A stretch of DNA of 52,100 bases, from assembly GCA_018817515.1 (NCBI GenBank), contig JAHIUD010000052.1:1-52100 (forward strand), given 5' to 3'. This document shows positions 40,386-49,822 of this stretch, one piece after another. Under the pieces are notes generated by a model that was not told the origin of the DNA, searched no databases, and worked only from the letters and a program-made list of their open reading frames with translations. Numbering within the stretch: position 1 is the stretch's first letter; each line of letters begins with the position of its first letter. A program made the position numbers and the translations under genes. This DNA is from Pseudomonadota bacterium. GTDB lineage: Bacteria > Desulfobacterota > Desulfovibrionia > Desulfovibrionales > Desulfovibrionaceae.

Positions 40386-40739
40386 TTATTCGACGCGCTC
40401 CGCAGGCCAGACGAGCATGAACACTTCCTTCTGGCCACAGTTGTTCTTGAGGTAGCCCTTTATCTCCTTGGCGACGTTTTTGGGCGCGGCGACGGTATAG
40501 CTCAGGTTCTCCGGGCTGTAGTCCCTGCCCAGGCTGCCCATGGTTCCCCCCATGCTGCGCGAGGCCGTAAAGCCCCCGGCTGTCTTGATGAGGAAATCGT
40601 TGAGGCTGGAGAGCTGCTCGGCGGGGATGGACTGCGGCACCACGAAGAAGTGCACCGTGGCCTTGCGCGCCAAAGCGGCGGACGCAAGCAGCAGAACCAG
40701 CCCAAGGCTCAAGGTCAACAAAAGACAGACGCGTTTCAT
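40386..40739 (-). CDS. Small exported protein, unknown function
   Basis: A 117-residue protein with a signal peptide (MKRVCLLLTLSLGLVLLLASAALA) and AAGGAGCGCTCC before the ATG. The mature part is about 93 residues: KATVHFFVVPQSIPAEQLSSLNDFLIKTAGGFTASRS, a glycine-rich middle, and GYLKNNCGQKEVFMLVWPAERVE. It has a single mature cysteine and an alpha/beta look. No family recognised. It has its own candidate promoter. Confidence 0.75.
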   Translation of the reverse strand: MKRVCLLLTLSLGLVLLLASAALARKATVHFFVVPQSIPAEQLSSLNDFLIKTAGGFTASRSMGGTMGSLGRDYSPENLSYTVAAPKNVAKEIKGYLKNNCGQKEVFMLVWPAERVE

Positions 40740-40769
40740 GGAGCGCTCCTTGGTGAGAATGTTTTGGCG

Positions 40770-40798
40770 ACACTAGCCGGGCCGGGCTGCGTTGCCAA
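40770..40798 (-). promoter_or_regulatory. Candidate promoter of the small exported protein
   Basis: On the minus strand TTGGCA and TAGTGT are 17 nt apart, about 30 nt before the ATG. It sits right at the border of repeat copy D. Confidence 0.45.
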
Positions 40799-40833
40799 GG
40801 ACAAAGCCTGGAGCCTGGAGCAGGGGGCAGGGG

Positions 40834-41090
40834 GATGCCTCCGGCGGCCAAAGGGCCTGAGGCCCTCTGGACTCCCCGTTGGCCTGGGCCAGGGGCGGCG
40901 CGGGCAGAGGCCTTGGCTTGGCTTGGCCCTGGCAATGCGCGCGGTTTTTTCGAGGGGGAACCCCTCGAAAAGCCCCGCGCTCGGTTGGCCCCTTTTTGAG
41001 AGTGTTGGGAAAGGCAAAGACGCTCTCCCGTGGCATCCCACACAAGCCGAAGGGGCTGTTTCAGGTTCCTCCTGAAACAGCCCCTTCGGC
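40834..41090 (-). repeat. Dispersed intergenic element, copy D (inverted)
   Basis: Read on the minus strand, from the glgP end: H1 (41046-41090), box 1 (41016-41033, CACGGGAGAGCGTCTTTG), box 2 (40982-40992), a TTTTCGAGGGG hairpin (about 40937-40980), box 3 (40893-40937), the CCAAAGGGCCT palindrome with one mismatch (40848-40870), and GCCGCCGGAGGCATC. Box 3 differs from copy C at only 2 of 45 positions. Between glgP and the next minus-strand gene. Confidence 0.8.
41046..41090 (-). terminator. H1 hairpin, copy D
   Basis: Reverse-orientation copy of H1, 63 nt after the glgP stop. On the glgP sense strand the loop again reads AGGAA within CAGGAGGAACC. Confidence 0.85.
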
Positions 41091-41100
41091 GTAATGGGGG

Positions 41101-41133
41101 CGGCTGGGGGGCTTCAAGCCCCCCAGCCGCCGG
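41101..41133 (-). terminator. GC-rich hairpin right after glgP
   Basis: CGGCTGGGGGGCTT and AAGCCCCCCAGCCG form a strong stem (about 41101-41130) between the glgP stop and H1. No U-tract. Confidence 0.55.
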
Positions 41134-41152
41134 AGGCCAAGTCTTGCAAGCG

Positions 41153-43648
<2,496 letters not shown>

Positions 43649-43775
43649 GACATCCTCGGGGGGCGGTTGGAAGGTTTCGCGAAAGATACTTATTTTTTGC
43701 CCGTGTTTCCAGAAAAATGCAAGCTGCCTGAGGACAAATCCTTGTATAACGCTTTGGGCTGCGCTTTTTTTGCGT

Positions 43776-43828
43776 TTGACTTGACTGGTGCGGAGAAGTG
43801 TGTATCATTATGGTACCCCCTCCGGGTA
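43776..43828 (+). promoter_or_regulatory. Promoter and CsoR/CstR-like operator of the YeeE pair
   Basis: TTGACT (43781-43786) and TATCAT (43803-43808) are 16 nt apart; an overlapping TTGACT starts at 43776. Just downstream, over the expected start site, lies TACCC-CCTCC-GGGTA (43814-43828), an inverted repeat with a C/G-rich centre like operators of CsoR/CstR (DUF156) repressors. CstR senses sulfane sulfur and often controls YeeE/YedE genes, which are what follows. No such repressor gene is in the window. Confidence 0.5.
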
Positions 43829-43854
43829 TCTATACTATAGCAGGAGGAATCGAG

Positions 43855-44376
43855 ATGTTTGCAAGCGAACGCTCAAAACCTTGGAACCCGTACATCGCGG
43901 GGGCCCTGGCCGGGCTCTTGCTGGTGCTCTCTGTGTGGGTCGCGGGGAAATATTTCGGCGCGTCCACAACCTTTGTGCGCGCGGCGGGCATGATGGAACA
44001 GACCGTGGCCGCCGAGCGCGTGGCGTCCATGCCCTATTTCATGAAGGAGACGCCCAAGATCGACTGGCAGTGGATGTTCGTGGTGGGCATCGCGCTGGGT
44101 TCGTGCGCGGCGTCGTTTTTAAGCGGCACCTTCCGCCTCCAGGCGGTGCCGGACCGTTTCGCAGCGCGTTTCGGGCCGGGCCTCGGCAAGCGCTTCGGCG
44201 TGGCCTTTCTCGGCGGCGCGGTGGCCATGTTCGGCGCCCGCCTGGCCGATGGCTGCCCCAGCGGGCACGGCCTGTCGGGCACGCTCCAACTGGCGGCCAG
44301 CGGCTACGTGGCGCTGATCTGCTTCTTCGTCGGCGGGGCCGTGGTGGCCCGGCTGCTTTACGGAAAGGGGAGGTAG
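43855..44376 (+). CDS. YeeE/YedE family protein, first half-unit
   Basis: A 173-residue membrane protein with about four or five helices; CAGGAGGAATC precedes the ATG. The hallmark GARLADGCPSGHGLSG places a conserved Cys in a loop that in the E. coli/thermophilic YeeE (TsuA) relays thiosulfate. Fused family members carry two such half-units; here the second is the next gene, 4 nt downstream. The pair probably assembles into one sulfur-compound importer at the inner membrane. Confidence 0.88.
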   Translation: MFASERSKPWNPYIAGALAGLLLVLSVWVAGKYFGASTTFVRAAGMMEQTVAAERVASMPYFMKETPKIDWQWMFVVGIALGSCAASFLSGTFRLQAVPDRFAARFGPGLGKRFGVAFLGGAVAMFGARLADGCPSGHGLSGTLQLAASGYVALICFFVGGAVVARLLYGKGR

Positions 44377-44380
44377 CGGC

Positions 44381-44905
44381 ATGGATCTCACCTTCGGACT
44401 CATCACCGGCATTCTCTTTGGCGTATTGCTGCAGCGCTCGGAGGTCATCCGCTATGACCGCCAGCTGGGCGCCCTGCTTTTCCAGGACATGACCATCGTC
44501 AAATTCATGCTGACCACCGTGCTGGTGGGCATGGTGGGCGTGCACCTCCTGGTGGACCTGGAGCTGGCCAAGCTGTCCATCAAGCCGCTGATCCTGGGCG
44601 GCACGGTACTCGGCGGGTTGACCTTCGGCGTGGGCTGGGGGCTTCTGGGCTACTGCCCGGGCACCTCTGGCGGGGCCCTGGGCGAGGGCCGCGTGGACGC
44701 CCTGGCGGGCATAGCCGGGATGCTGGTGGGCGCGGCGGTGTTCGCCGAGGCCTACCCCACGCTCAAGGCCACGGTGCTGACCTGGGGCGACTACGGCAAG
44801 GTGACCGTGCCCCAGCTCCTGGGCCTGTCCCACTGGGTCGTCGTTCCCGTGTTTTGCCTGCTGGGCTACGCGCTGCTGCGCTGGATCGATAAGCGCGGCC
44901 TGTAG
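44381..44905 (+). CDS. YeeE/YedE family protein, second half-unit
   Basis: A 174-residue membrane protein, 4 nt from the first half-unit, with GGAAAGGGGAGG before it. The diagnostic loop is GWGLLGYCPGTSGGALGEGR, with the conserved Cys. Helices at about 5-20, 43-60, 70-95, 100-120 and 145-170. It should pair with the preceding protein to build a complete thiosulfate/sulfide-type transporter. A bidirectional terminator follows. Confidence 0.88.
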   Translation: MDLTFGLITGILFGVLLQRSEVIRYDRQLGALLFQDMTIVKFMLTTVLVGMVGVHLLVDLELAKLSIKPLILGGTVLGGLTFGVGWGLLGYCPGTSGGALGEGRVDALAGIAGMLVGAAVFAEAYPTLKATVLTWGDYGKVTVPQLLGLSHWVVVPVFCLLGYALLRWIDKRGL

Positions 44906-44926
44906 CGCCGGGCTGCTTCCACAAAA

Positions 44927-44958
44927 AACGCCGCCAGGGGAAAGCTCCTGGCGGCGTT
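44927..44958. terminator. Bidirectional terminator after YeeE genes
   Basis: A 12-bp perfect stem AACGCCGCCAGG / CCTGGCGGCGTT with an 8-nt loop, an A-run on its left and TTGTTG on its right; it serves the plus-strand YeeE pair and the convergent PilZ gene. Confidence 0.8.
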
Positions 44959-44982
44959 GTTGCGTGTCCGGGGGGCGTACGG

Positions 44983-45819
44983 CTAGTGGTTCAGAAACTC
45001 CAGCAGGCCGCCGACGTAGCTGTTGACCTGTTCCGTGGTCTCGGGGGTCATGTCCACGAATTGCGCGCCGATGTACAGCAGGCCTTTCTCCGCCACCACG
45101 CGGCGCAGCTCCACCGGCGCCACGATGGGCAGACTGCAGCCCATCTCGCAGTTCAGCACCAGGCGGTCGCCCACCTGGGCCTCGCGCAGGGGCGACTTCA
45201 GGTCGACTTTGGCCGAGAGCTGGCAGCCGGTGGGGGTCATGTCCTGGACCATGACCTTCTGGTCGCCGTACTTGCCGTTCAGGGTTCCGGGCAGATTGAC
45301 GCTCACGCGTTGGTTGTGGCGCAGCACGATGCGGTCCACGCTGTCCGGAAAGCCCAGGAACAAGAGCGCCGCCGGGTTTGTGATGTTCTTCAGAAGTTCG
45401 GTGCGGAAGCCGAAGACCATGCCGCCAGCGTGGTGCTGGGCCACCATGCTGGTGCCTCCGGCGGCCTGGGCCAGGACATCCTGCGGCAGCCGGGCCAGCA
45501 CGATGACGAAGGAGTAAGGCTCATAGCCCACCACTTTGCCCTCGTACTTTTTGCCCAGCATGGGAAAGTGCAGGACGATGGGGCCGCCGATGTTGAGGTC
45601 CAGGTGGACGCCCGGCAGGCGCTCGGGGCGGCGTGGCTCCTCGCGCGGGGCTTCGGGCTCGGGGATGTCCATGGCCTTGGCCGCTTTTGGCGCGCGCGGC
45701 GCGGGCGCAACGCTTGCCGCTGCGGGCGTAGCCCCGGCTGCGGCGCCGGAGGCGTTGTCGGTCCGGGGGGCCGCTGCGGTGTCGGCTGCGGTGTCGGCGG
45801 TATCGAGTTGATTTGTCAT
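44983..45819 (-). CDS. PilZ-domain protein with alanine/proline-rich N-terminus
   Basis: A 278-residue protein. Residues 1-65 are a low-complexity Ala/Thr/Pro linker ending in EPEAPREEPRRPER. A YcgR-N-like barrel follows (LPGVHLDLNIGGPIVLHFPMLGKKYEGKVVGYE), then PilZ with R167-HNQ-R171 (RxxxR) and D193-MTPT-G198, where the usual Ser is Thr. It should bind c-di-GMP. It differs clearly from the other PilZ protein at 27969 and is not linked to motility genes. Monocistronic. Confidence 0.83.
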   Translation of the reverse strand: MTNQLDTADTAADTAAAPRTDNASGAAAGATPAAASVAPAPRAPKAAKAMDIPEPEAPREEPRRPERLPGVHLDLNIGGPIVLHFPMLGKKYEGKVVGYEPYSFVIVLARLPQDVLAQAAGGTSMVAQHHAGGMVFGFRTELLKNITNPAALLFLGFPDSVDRIVLRHNQRVSVNLPGTLNGKYGDQKVMVQDMTPTGCQLSAKVDLKSPLREAQVGDRLVLNCEMGCSLPIVAPVELRRVVAEKGLLYIGAQFVDMTPETTEQVNSYVGGLLEFLNH

Positions 45820-45906
45820 GTGTGGCGTCCAGGGGTTTGCGTCTGATGGTGCATTGTAGATTTCAATAGCACCTTGCGCACGCTTTTGGCAAGACGTTCC
45901 CCGGAT

Positions 45907-46821
45907 TTATGTCCTGCCCAGGGCGGCCTTCATGTCGTCGAGCACCTTGCCCGGCACGTACAGCCCGCCCCGGCCCCGGCCCAGGCGCACGCCGGGCTTC
46001 ACGGTCCCGTGGAAGTCCGAGCCGCCGCTCTTGAGCAGACCCAGGGAATCGGCCAGGCGCGCCACCTCAATGGTGTAGCGTTCGGAATGCTCGGTGTAGT
46101 AGACCTCCACCCCGTCCAGGCCCAGCGCCATCAAGTCCTTGAGGATGGCCTCCAGGTGGCGCGAATGCAGGGTGAGCAGACAGGGGTGCGCCAGGATGGC
46201 CAGGCCGCCGTCGGCGTGCACGGCGTCGATGGCCTCCCCGGGCATGAGCTTCTCCTTGGGGATGTGGGCCAGGCCGCCGTTGCCCAGGAAGCGCCCGAAG
46301 GCTTCGTCGAAGGTCTTGACCACCCCGGCTGCGAGCATGGCCTTGGCGATGTGCGGGCGGCCCACCTGGCCGCCAGCGTGCCGGGCCACGTCCTCCATGC
46401 GCAGGTGCACGCCCACGGTGCGCAGCTTTTCCAGCATGCGCTCGTTGCGTGTCTCACGCGCCTGTTGCACGCGGCTGAGCTCCCCGGCCACGGCCCCGGC
46501 GGGGTTGTCCACGAACAGGGCCAGCATGTGCGTGGGCAGCCCGGAATATTCCAGGGAAAGCTCGCAGCCGGGCACCAGCTCGATGCCGAGAAGCTCCGCT
46601 TCGGCGCGGGCCTCGGGCAGTCCGGCCAGGGTGTCGTGATCGGTGAGGGCGATGGCCGCCAAGCCCGCCTCGGCGGCTGCGCGCATGAGCTCCGTGGGGC
46701 TCAGGGTTCCGTCGGAGACGGTGGAGTGGGTATGCAGATCGACGCGTGGCTGCACGGGCGCTCCCATTGCGGTTTCTTTGCCTGAGCCTGAAGGCGTGAT
46801 TATGTCTCGAATGATAGACAC
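45907..46821 (-). CDS. PHP-domain phosphoesterase (RNase AM / YciV-like)
   Basis: A 304-residue protein from GTG (46821), which follows GGGGGAGGAAAA, a very strong ribosome site; an ATG at 46767 (MGAPVQP) would also include the whole domain. Metal motifs are VDLHTHSTVSDGTLSP, IALTDHDTLAGLPEA, PGCELSLEY, AILAHPCLL and SGGSDFHGTVKPGVRLGRG. Relatives hydrolyse 3',5'-nucleoside bisphosphates or trim rRNA/short RNA 5' ends. Metal ligands look complete, so it should be active. Confidence 0.9.
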   Translation of the reverse strand: MSIIRDIITPSGSGKETAMGAPVQPRVDLHTHSTVSDGTLSPTELMRAAAEAGLAAIALTDHDTLAGLPEARAEAELLGIELVPGCELSLEYSGLPTHMLALFVDNPAGAVAGELSRVQQARETRNERMLEKLRTVGVHLRMEDVARHAGGQVGRPHIAKAMLAAGVVKTFDEAFGRFLGNGGLAHIPKEKLMPGEAIDAVHADGGLAILAHPCLLTLHSRHLEAILKDLMALGLDGVEVYYTEHSERYTIEVARLADSLGLLKSGGSDFHGTVKPGVRLGRGRGGLYVPGKVLDDMKAALGRT

Positions 46822-46903
46822 TTTTCCTCCCCCTGCGTCAAGGTCGGGCCAGGGCCGAACCAGGGCCGTGCCAGGGCTTTTGTCCAGCGGAGAGCCTGCG
46901 GAC

Positions 46904-46932
46904 TTGTGCCCGGCCCCAGGCTCGGGTATGCT
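46904..46932 (+). promoter_or_regulatory. Promoter for the Trm112-like gene
   Basis: TTGTGC and TATGCT are exactly 17 nt apart, about 27 nt before the ATG with CCGGAGGTG as ribosome site. Confidence 0.5.
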
Positions 46933-46959
46933 CCGCGCACAATGCCCCGGAGGTGATTC

Positions 46960-47160
46960 ATGGCTTTGAATACGGAACTTTTGCGCCTGTTGGTCTGCCC
47001 CAAGTGCCTTGGCGCGCTGGCCATCCTGCCAGCCCAGGACGGACTTCTCTGCGCGGCCTGCGGCGTGGTCTATCCTGTGAGCGGGGACATCCCGGTCATG
47101 CTGGTGGACGAGGCCTGCGCGCTGGCCAAGTGGACCGGCAGCCAGCCTGCGGCCGAGTAA
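46960..47160 (+). CDS. Trm112-like (UPF0434) zinc protein
   Basis: A 66-residue protein with Cys13-x-x-Cys16 (LVCPKCLG) and Cys31-x-x-Cys34 (LCAACGVVYPVSGDIPVML). The YPV-x-DIPVML end is the UPF0434/Trm112p signature. Bacterial members may activate methyltransferases, as Trm112 does in eukaryotes, or act as zinc ribbons in other complexes. It lies directly before tRNA-Pro. Confidence 0.92.
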   Translation: MALNTELLRLLVCPKCLGALAILPAQDGLLCAACGVVYPVSGDIPVMLVDEACALAKWTGSQPAAE

Positions 47161-47237
47161 ACCGTGGCTTGGCCGGGCCTGATTTGAAGCCTTGATAGCG
47201 CGCGGGAATTCCCGTAGGGAAGAGCGCTCAAGACAAT

Positions 47238-47314
47238 CGGGGCGTAGCGCAGCTCGGTAGCGCGCCTGCTTTGGGAGCAGGATGTCGCATGTTCAAATCA
47301 TGTCGCCCCGACCA
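47238..47314 (+). tRNA. tRNA-Pro(UGG), CCA encoded
   Basis: 77 nt. The acceptor arm CGGGGCG pairs with CGCCCCG, with A73 and an encoded CCA. D-arm GCGC...GCGC encloses the AGCTCGGTA loop. The anticodon arm CCTGC-TTTGGGA-GCAGG carries TGG, reading proline CCN codons. The T arm GCATG-TTCAAAT-CATGT is complete. A terminator follows 10 nt downstream. Confidence 0.97.
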
Positions 47315-47324
47315 GCAATCAGTA

Positions 47325-47356
47325 GGGTTGAGAGGTTTTCCTCTCGGCCCTTTTTT
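47325..47356 (+). terminator. Intrinsic terminator of tRNA-Pro
   Basis: GGGTTGAGAGG-TTTT-CCTCTCGGCCC with two G-U pairs, followed by TTTTTT. Confidence 0.88.
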
Positions 47357-47496
47357 ATCCTGCCGGTCCTGGTTGCGAAGCCGCCTGCGGCTTTCCTTGC
47401 GCCGCCCAACCTGATATTTTGCGCTGGGCAGCCTGGCATTTCGCGCCAGGCGCTGTCCATCTGCGCGCACCACAAGTTCATCCTGGGAGGCCTGCC

Positions 47497-47976
47497 ATGG
47501 CGACGAAGTATTGGCTGCTCAAGTCCGAGCCGGGCTGCTATGCCATCGACGACCTGGCGGGCGAGCCGGACCAGACCACAAGCTGGAGCGGGGTGCGCAA
47601 TTTCCAGGCCCGCAATTTCCTGCGTGACCAGATGTCCGTGGGCGACCTCGCCTTATTCTACCATAGCGTCACTGATCCTTCTGCGGTGGGCGTGGTGCGC
47701 ATCGTGCGGGCCGCCCACCCCGACGAGACCGCGCTGGATCCCGGCGACAGCCACTTCGATCCCCGGTCCACGCCGGAGAAGCCCCTCTGGTTCGCCGTGG
47801 ACGTCCGCTTCGAGCGGAAGTTCGCCACCCCGGTTCCGCTGCGGGCCATGCGCGTGGTCCCGGCCCTGTCCGGCATGGAGCTCTTGCGCAAGGGCTCCCG
47901 GCTTTCGGTGGCGCCTGTGAGCCGAGCGGAGTTCGACATCATCTGCCGCATGGGCGAGGCCGCTTTCGGCGCGTAG
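47497..47976 (+). CDS. EVE-domain protein
   Basis: A 159-residue protein. The ATG at 47497 follows GGGAGG and gives MATKYWLLKSEPGCYAIDDL, the classic EVE start; the open frame further upstream is non-coding. The WSGVRNFQARNFLRD and VGDLALFYHS loops form the base-binding pocket seen in PUA-like EVE domains, which recognise modified bases in DNA or RNA. Full length for the family, stand-alone. It may have a role in RNA modification or in defence; no defence genes are near. Confidence 0.92.
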   Translation: MATKYWLLKSEPGCYAIDDLAGEPDQTTSWSGVRNFQARNFLRDQMSVGDLALFYHSVTDPSAVGVVRIVRAAHPDETALDPGDSHFDPRSTPEKPLWFAVDVRFERKFATPVPLRAMRVVPALSGMELLRKGSRLSVAPVSRAEFDIICRMGEAAFGA

Positions 47977-48335
47977 ACCGCGCCGTCCTGTCCGCCCGCC
48001 CTTTCCGTAAATCCGCCCAAAAATTCGCTGCGGCTGGACACAACCTCCGGTATAGGCCATAGTTAGCCTTGACCTGACGCAACGTGTGACGTCCAGGGCT
48101 CTTGCCCTGGCTCTCACAGGCAGGCCCCCGCAGGTGCTGGTGGCCTGCCCGCCCCCTCCACCGTCCTGGCACGACACCCCCCCCGCCCGGGTCTTTCGAC
48201 CCCGGCGAGACACATCAAGATCCCCCCTTTTCCGACTCCAGGGGGGGCGGAAAGGGTCGCCAGCGCGGCCCCGGTCATCTACAAACGTGGGCAGCCTGCC
48301 TTGTGCGGGCGCCGTGAACAAAGAGGAGCAAGCAT
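47977..48335 (+). other. Long leader region upstream of the SPFH gene
   Basis: A 359-nt gene-free stretch. It contains the candidate promoter at 48035-48063 and a hairpin CCCTTTTCCG ... CGGAAAGGG (about 48225-48256) inside the leader. A transcript from that promoter would have a leader of about 265 nt. No recognised riboswitch. Confidence 0.5.
48035..48063 (+). promoter_or_regulatory. Candidate promoter of the SPFH gene
   Basis: TGGACA and CATAGT are 17 nt apart. Consensus match only. Confidence 0.4.
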
Positions 48336-49205
48336 ATGAACGAAGTGTACCAAGAGAGGCCCAAGGAGTTTTTCGAGTCCATTTTGCGGAAGGTGCCGTC
48401 CGGCGTCATCGCCATGGTCGTGGCCGCCATTATCCTGCTGGTGTTCTTCACCCCCTGGGTGCAGGTGGGGGCGGGCCAGCGGGGCATTGTGCTGAACTTC
48501 GGCGCCGTGCAGGACAAGGTCCTGGACGAAGGCCTGCACCTGCGCATTCCGGTGATGCAGGAGATCGTGCTGATGGACGTGAAGGTCCAGAAGGTCGAGA
48601 CAGATGCGGCAGCGGCCTCCGCCGACCTCCAGGACGTCACCTCCCGGGTGGCCCTGAATTATCACATCATTCCGGACAAGGCCAACGTGGTCTACCAGAA
48701 GATCGGCGTCAACTTCCGGGAGCGCATCATCGACCCGGCCATCCTTGAGGTGGTCAAGGCCGTCACGGCCAAGTACACGGCGGAGGAGCTCATCACCAAG
48801 CGCCCGGCCGTGAGCGAGGCCATGCGCGTGACCCTGATGGAGCGCCTGGGCCACAACAACATCGCCGTGGACGCCTTCTCCATCGTCACCTTCAGCTTCT
48901 CCAAGGTCTTCACAGAGGCCATCGAGGCCAAGCAGACGGCGGAGCAGCTGGCCCTGAAGGCCCGGCGCGACCTGGACCGCATCAAGATCGAGGCCGAGCA
49001 GAAGGTCACCGCGGCCAAGGCCGAGGCCGAGTCCCTGCGCCTGCAGAAGGCCAACATCTCTCCGGACCTGCTGGAACTGCGGCGCATTGAGGCCAACATG
49101 AAGGCCATCGACAAGTGGGACGGCGTGATGCCGCAGGTGACGGGCTCGGGCGCCATGCCGCTCATCGGCCTGGGCAACCTGCAGAAGGGCGCACCGGCCA
49201 AGTAG
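48336..49205 (+). CDS. SPFH/prohibitin-family membrane protein
   Basis: A 289-residue protein; GAGGAGCAAGCAT precedes the ATG. A membrane helix (about 22-39) is followed by the SPFH/band 7 domain (VGAGQRGIVLNFGAVQDKVLDEGLHLRIP, ALNYHIIPDKANVVYQKIG, ERIIDPAILEVVKAVTAKYTAEELITKR) and a coiled coil (AKQTAEQLALKARRDLDRIKIEAEQKVTAAKAEAESL). The layout and the GSGAMPLIGL end match prohibitin-like proteins that form large rings and control FtsH-type proteases. Membrane-anchored with the SPFH domain likely outside the cytoplasm. Partner unknown. Confidence 0.9.
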   Translation: MNEVYQERPKEFFESILRKVPSGVIAMVVAAIILLVFFTPWVQVGAGQRGIVLNFGAVQDKVLDEGLHLRIPVMQEIVLMDVKVQKVETDAAAASADLQDVTSRVALNYHIIPDKANVVYQKIGVNFRERIIDPAILEVVKAVTAKYTAEELITKRPAVSEAMRVTLMERLGHNNIAVDAFSIVTFSFSKVFTEAIEAKQTAEQLALKARRDLDRIKIEAEQKVTAAKAEAESLRLQKANISPDLLELRRIEANMKAIDKWDGVMPQVTGSGAMPLIGLGNLQKGAPAK

Positions 49206-49237
49206 CCCTGCCGACGTCCAGCGATTGCGTAAGGAAT

Positions 49238-49270
49238 AAGGCCGGGAGGGTTGCCCCTCTCGGCCTTTTC
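49238..49270 (+). terminator. Intrinsic terminator after SPFH gene
   Basis: AAGGCCGGGAGGG / CCCTCTCGGCCTT stem with one G-U pair and a short loop, then TTTTC. Confidence 0.8.
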
Positions 49271-49281
49271 TGCGTGGCGGC

Positions 49282-49743
49282 TCAGGCCTCGCGTTCCAGA
49301 AAGATGAGGGTGAGCGCTGGACTGACGGGCCGGCTGCGCACGGGCAGGTAGCCCAGGCGCTGGTACAGGCGCAGGTTGCCCGCGCTCTTGTGGCCGGTGA
49401 AGAGCTGGAAGCGCCGGGCGGCTGGGAAGCTGGCCTCTGCGGCGCGCAAAAGTGCGGAGCCGAGACCCTGGCGCTGGTGCTCGGGATGGACCATGAGCCT
49501 GCCGATGCGGCAGACGTCGCCGTCCAGGCCCGCCCGGACAGAGCCGAGGAGCTCAGCGCCGGAGAGGGCCTTGAGCACCGTCAGCGTGGCCAGTTCCGCG
49601 CGCAGGTCCTCCAGGGTCTGGGTCAGCGGCGGGATGCCCCAGTCGTCGTACAGCCGGGCCTCGGCCTGGTAGGCCAGGCGCTGCAGGGCCAGGATGGCCG
49701 GGGCGTCCGCCACAGCGGCCCGGATGATCTTGACGGTCTCCAT
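49282..49743 (-). CDS. GNAT-family N-acetyltransferase
   Basis: A 153-residue single-domain GNAT. The ATG at 49743 follows GCAGGAGGAACG. It has METVKIIRAAVADAPAILALQRLAYQAEA, the acetyl-CoA motif IGRLMVHPEHQRQGLGSALLRAAE (Q/RxxGxG/A) and NLRLYQRLGYLPV. The acceptor is unknown; many such enzymes acetylate small amines or protein N-termini. Monocistronic between terminators. Confidence 0.92.
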   Translation of the reverse strand: METVKIIRAAVADAPAILALQRLAYQAEARLYDDWGIPPLTQTLEDLRAELATLTVLKALSGAELLGSVRAGLDGDVCRIGRLMVHPEHQRQGLGSALLRAAEASFPAARRFQLFTGHKSAGNLRLYQRLGYLPVRSRPVSPALTLIFLEREA

Positions 49744-49764
49744 GCGTTCCTCCTGCGCGGACCA

Positions 49765-49795
49765 CAAAAAAGGCCCGGAGTCTCCCCCGGGCCTT
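49765..49795 (-). terminator. Intrinsic terminator of malic enzyme
   Basis: On the minus strand AAGGCCCGG-N8-CCGGGCCTT leads into a run of six T, 28 nt after the malic enzyme stop. Confidence 0.85.
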
Positions 49796-49822
49796 GTACC
49801 TTTGGCGTTCTCGCCGTCCGGG

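Noticed and set aside
40374-41094. Plus-strand open frames over copy D (ending in GLFQVPPETAPSA-type peptides)
   Set aside because: They are translations of the H1 hairpin and box 3. Similar peptides occur in other frames at copies A and C, showing DNA repeat rather than protein conservation.
47282-47920. Plus-strand frame beginning in tRNA-Pro
   Set aside because: It starts within the tRNA and overlaps the EVE gene in another frame; no ribosome site.
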